Shown in pieces: positions 22,228 through 24,881 of a stretch of 24,881 bases of DNA. Both the position numbers and the translations under genes were made by a program. This DNA is from an uncultured Lachnospiraceae bacterium (lineage in GTDB: Bacteria > Bacillota > Clostridia > Lachnospirales > Lachnospiraceae). Location: NCBI GenBank assembly GCA_910586605.1, contig CAJUJR010000047.1, positions 1 through 24,881 on the forward strand, written 5' to 3'. Below the pieces are notes generated by a model. It was not told the origin of the DNA. It searched no databases and worked only from the letters and a program-made list of their open reading frames with translations. Position 1 is the stretch's first letter. Every line of letters starts with the position of its first letter.

Positions 22228-24348
22228 TTGGCTGGAAGAGAATATCCACTTGACAGAACAAGGAATATCGGTATTATGGCGCATATTGATGCAGGTAAGA
22301 CAACGCTTACAGAGCGTATCTTATACTATACCGGTGTTAATTATAAGATTGGTGATACTCATGAAGGTACTGCTACCATGGACTGGATGGAGCAGGAACA
22401 GGAAAGAGGTATTACAATAACATCTGCGGCTACAACTTGCCACTGGACAATAGAAGACCATGCAAAGAAAAAAAAGGATGCATTAGAGCATCGTATCAAT
22501 ATTATTGATACGCCGGGACACGTTGACTTCACAGTAGAAGTTGAGCGTTCTCTCCGTGTATTGGATGGTGCAGTTGGTGTATTCTGTGCTAAGGGCGGCG
22601 TTGAGCCACAGTCAGAAAATGTATGGCGTCAGGCTGACACATACAATGTACCAAGAATGGCATTTATTAATAAAATGGACATCCTTGGCGCTAATTTCTT
22701 TGGGGCTGTTGACCAGATCCGTGAGAGATTAGGGAAAAATGCAATCGTTCTCCAGCTTCCGATTGGTAAAGAGGACGAGTTTAAAGGAATCATTGATTTA
22801 TTTGAGATGGAAGCATATATCTACAATGATGATAAGGGTGAGGATATCACCGTTACAGAGATTCCGGAAGATATGAAGGAGCAGGCAGAGGAATACCATA
22901 CAGAGCTTGTAGAAAAGATTTGTGACTTAGATGATGAGCTGATGATGGTATACTTGGAAGGGGAAGAGCCATCTGTTGAGGATATGAAGAAGGCTCTCCG
23001 CAAAGGTACTTGTGAGTGTACAGCAGTACCTGTATGCTGTGGTTCTGCATATAAGAATAAAGGTGTACAGAAGCTTCTGGATGCTATTTTAGAGTATATG
23101 CCAGCTCCAACAGATATTCCTGACATTACCGGCGTGGATGATGAAGGAAATGAAGTTACCCGCCGTTCTTCAGATGATGAGCCATTTTCAGCGCTTGCAT
23201 TTAAGATTATGGCAGATCCATTTGTTGGTAAGCTTGCATTCTTCAGGGTATATTCTGGTACGCTGAATTCAGGTTCTTATGTATTAAATGCTACGAAGAA
23301 TAAGAAAGAGCGTGTAGGGCGTATCTTACAGATGCATGCAAATAAGAGGGAAGAGCTTACAAAAGTTTATTCTGGTGATATTGCTGCAGCAGTTGGATTT
23401 AAGACAACTACAACAGGTGATACTATCTGTGACGAACAGCATCCAGTTATCCTGGAATCTATGGAATTCCCAGAACCAGTTATCGAACTTGCAATTGAGC
23501 CTAAGACGAAAGATGGACAGGGAAAGATGGGTGAAGCTCTTGCAAAGCTTGCAGAAGAAGATCCTACATTCCGTGCGCATACAAATTCCGAGACAGGCCA
23601 GACAATTATTGCAGGTATGGGCGAGCTTCATCTGGAAATCATTGTTGACCGTCTGTTAAGAGAATTTAAGGTAGAGGCAAATGTCGGCGCTCCACAGGTT
23701 TCTTATAAGGAAACATTTACGTCACCAGTTGATGTAGATAGCAAATATGCAAAACAGTCTGGTGGCCGTGGTCAGTATGGACACTGTAAAGTTAAGTTTG
23801 AGCCGATGGATCCGAATGGTGAAGAGACCTTTAAGTTTGAATCTACCGTAGTTGGTGGTGCAATTCCGAAGGAATATATCCCTGCAGTAGGCGAAGGTAT
23901 TGAAGAAGCAGCAAAGGCTGGTATTCTTGGCGGCTATCCTGTCCTTGGCGTACATGCTACAGTATGGGACGGTTCTTACCATGAAGTCGATTCCAGTGAA
24001 ATGGCATTCCATATTGCTGGTTCTATGGCGTTTAAGGATGCTATGAAGAAGGGAAACCCAGTGCTTCTTGAGCCAATTATGAAGGTTGAAGTGACAATGC
24101 CGGAAGAATATATGGGTGACGTTATCGGAAGCCTGAATGCAAAGCGTGGACAGATAGAGGGAATGGAAGATATCGGCGGCGGCAAGATGGTAAAAGCATT
24201 TGTACCGTTAGCAGAGATGTTTGGCTATTCCACAGAGCTTCGTTCTGCAACACAGGGACGTGGAAACTATTCTATGTTCTTTGAAAGATATGCACAGTGC
24301 CCTAAGAATGTACAGGACAAAGTGCTTGCTGCAAAGAAAGGTGAATAG
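22228..24348 (+). CDS. fusA: Elongation factor G
   Basis: The start is a TTG at 22228, placed by AGGAGGT at 22214-22220 and by the family start AGREYPL...RNIGIMAHIDAGKT. The protein has 706 residues, a normal full-length EF-G. GTPase motifs are AHIDAGKT (18-25), RGITIT in switch 1, DTPGH (94-98) and NKMD (148-151); later domains include SGGRGQYGH and ATQGRGNYSM near the C-terminus. It drives translocation and, with RRF, ribosome recycling. It belongs to the str operon between rpsG and tuf. A TTG start on such a highly expressed gene is unusual but is backed by the strong binding site. Confidence 0.97.
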   Translation: MAGREYPLDRTRNIGIMAHIDAGKTTLTERILYYTGVNYKIGDTHEGTATMDWMEQEQERGITITSAATTCHWTIEDHAKKKKDALEHRINIIDTPGHVDFTVEVERSLRVLDGAVGVFCAKGGVEPQSENVWRQADTYNVPRMAFINKMDILGANFFGAVDQIRERLGKNAIVLQLPIGKEDEFKGIIDLFEMEAYIYNDDKGEDITVTEIPEDMKEQAEEYHTELVEKICDLDDELMMVYLEGEEPSVEDMKKALRKGTCECTAVPVCCGSAYKNKGVQKLLDAILEYMPAPTDIPDITGVDDEGNEVTRRSSDDEPFSALAFKIMADPFVGKLAFFRVYSGTLNSGSYVLNATKNKKERVGRILQMHANKREELTKVYSGDIAAAVGFKTTTTGDTICDEQHPVILESMEFPEPVIELAIEPKTKDGQGKMGEALAKLAEEDPTFRAHTNSETGQTIIAGMGELHLEIIVDRLLREFKVEANVGAPQVSYKETFTSPVDVDSKYAKQSGGRGQYGHCKVKFEPMDPNGEETFKFESTVVGGAIPKEYIPAVGEGIEEAAKAGILGGYPVLGVHATVWDGSYHEVDSSEMAFHIAGSMAFKDAMKKGNPVLLEPIMKVEVTMPEEYMGDVIGSLNAKRGQIEGMEDIGGGKMVKAFVPLAEMFGYSTELRSATQGRGNYSMFFERYAQCPKNVQDKVLAAKKGE

Positions 24349-24390
24349 TAACAATAGAAACAAGAAAATAGCATAATATGGGAAAAACAC

Positions 24391-24419
24391 TTGAAAAACA
24401 GCCTGAATTGCAATATAAT
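24391..24419 (+). promoter_or_regulatory. Sigma-A promoter of tuf
   Basis: TTGAAA (24391-24396), a 17-base spacer and a perfect TATAAT (24414-24419) lie in the fusA-tuf gap. The predicted start near 24426 leaves a leader of roughly 95 bases, so tuf can be transcribed apart from the rest of the operon. Confidence 0.85.
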
Positions 24420-24446
24420 AGTGCCCATAATGTGATTTGAACCGAA

Positions 24447-24494
24447 GGTTACCAGAAGTGTAACCAGTGAAATGGTGTATTAGGCGCATTGCCT
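24447..24494 (+). promoter_or_regulatory. Hairpins in the tuf leader
   Basis: GGTTAC (24447-24452) pairs with GTAACC (24460-24465), and TAGGC/GCCTA (24480-24494) forms a small stem upstream of the AAAGGAGG site. They may stabilise the highly expressed message or tune its translation; no known riboswitch class is recognised. Confidence 0.35.
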
Positions 24495-24519
24495 ATGAAT
24501 TAAAGGAGGATAATTAAAA

Positions 24520-24881
24520 ATGGCTAAAGAAAAGTTTGAAAGAACCAAACCCCATTGCAACATTGGTACCATTGGTCATGTAGATCATGGTAAAACAACA
24601 TTAACAGCTGCTATCACAAAAACTCTTTCTGAAAGAGTTGCAGGTAATGCTGCCGTAGATTTTGAGAATATTGATAAGGCTCCAGAAGAGAGGGAGCGTG
24701 GTATCACAATTTCTACAGCTCACGTTGAGTATGAGACAGAGAAGAGGCATTATGCACACGTTGACTGCCCGGGCCATGCTGACTATGTAAAGAACATGAT
24801 TACTGGTGCAGCACAGATGGATGGCGCTATCCTTGTAGTAGCTGCTACAGACGGTGTTATGGCTCAGACAAAAGAGCATAT
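24520..24881 (+). CDS. tuf: Elongation factor Tu, N-terminal part
   Basis: The ATG at 24520 follows AAAGGAGG and starts MAKEKFERTKPHCNIGTIG. About 120 residues are present before the window ends. Visible GTPase motifs are GHVDHGKT (19-26), RGITIS in switch 1 and DCPGH (82-86), followed by GAAQMDGAILVV. EF-Tu brings aminoacyl-tRNA to the ribosome. The gene is cut by the window edge, not truncated in biology as far as can be seen. It has its own promoter in addition to read-through from fusA. Confidence 0.98.
   Translation, partial: MAKEKFERTKPHCNIGTIGHVDHGKTTLTAAITKTLSERVAGNAAVDFENIDKAPEERERGITISTAHVEYETEKRHYAHVDCPGHADYVKNMITGAAQMDGAILVVAATDGVMAQTKEH

Noticed and set aside
1..24881. CRISPR arrays, tRNA or rRNA genes, transposases and integrases
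   Set aside because: I looked for regular spaced repeats, tRNA-like cloverleaf ends and recombinase motifs and saw none.

Overview
The window reads as the chromosome of a Clostridia-class Firmicute, most likely a Lachnospiraceae gut anaerobe. This rests on the S12 protein, which carries the Firmicute-type insertion before its PQKRG motif, on the EF-G and EF-Tu sequences, on AGGAGG-type ribosome binding sites and on the overall codon style. Every gene found lies on the + strand.

Positions 1-17065 hold the distal part of a large surface-polysaccharide (capsule/EPS) locus. In order it has the end of a DegT-type sugar aminotransferase; a 370-base gap filled by two back-to-back palindromic elements; a priming sugar-1-phosphate transferase; a GT2 glycosyltransferase; a hairpin-rich gap; a second GT2; a polysaccharide pyruvyl transferase; a radical SAM protein; a Wzy-like polymerase; a Wzx-like flippase fused to an outward beta-propeller; a polytopic GT-C-like protein broken by a frameshift at a run of seven G; a GT2-GtrA fusion; a large GT-C glycosyltransferase; a cobalamin-domain radical SAM protein; a DprE2-like SDR; and a UbiA-family polyprenyl-phosphate phosphoribosyltransferase with a run of nine G in its coding sequence. 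A hairpin terminator at 17039-17065 closes the locus.

The likely logic is Wzx/Wzy-dependent assembly. The priming transferase and GT2 enzymes build a lipid-linked repeat unit, pyruvyl transferase decorates it, Wzx exports it and Wzy polymerises it. A second layer makes lipid-phosphate sugars (GT2-GtrA; UbiA plus SDR) that the two GT-C proteins could use outside the membrane. The two longest G runs I found lie in members of this second layer, one in frame and one out of frame, so this decoration may be phase variable.

Positions 17066-21018 hold an AAA-ATPase/PD-(D/E)XK protein, a PlsC-like acyltransferase and LarC (nickel-pincer cofactor synthesis). From 21015 the str operon begins from a near-consensus sigma-A promoter overlapping the larC stop: rpsL, rpsG, fusA and a partial tuf, with tuf having its own promoter. 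rpsG starts with GTG and fusA with TTG. No tRNA, rRNA, CRISPR array, transposase or integrase gene was seen.
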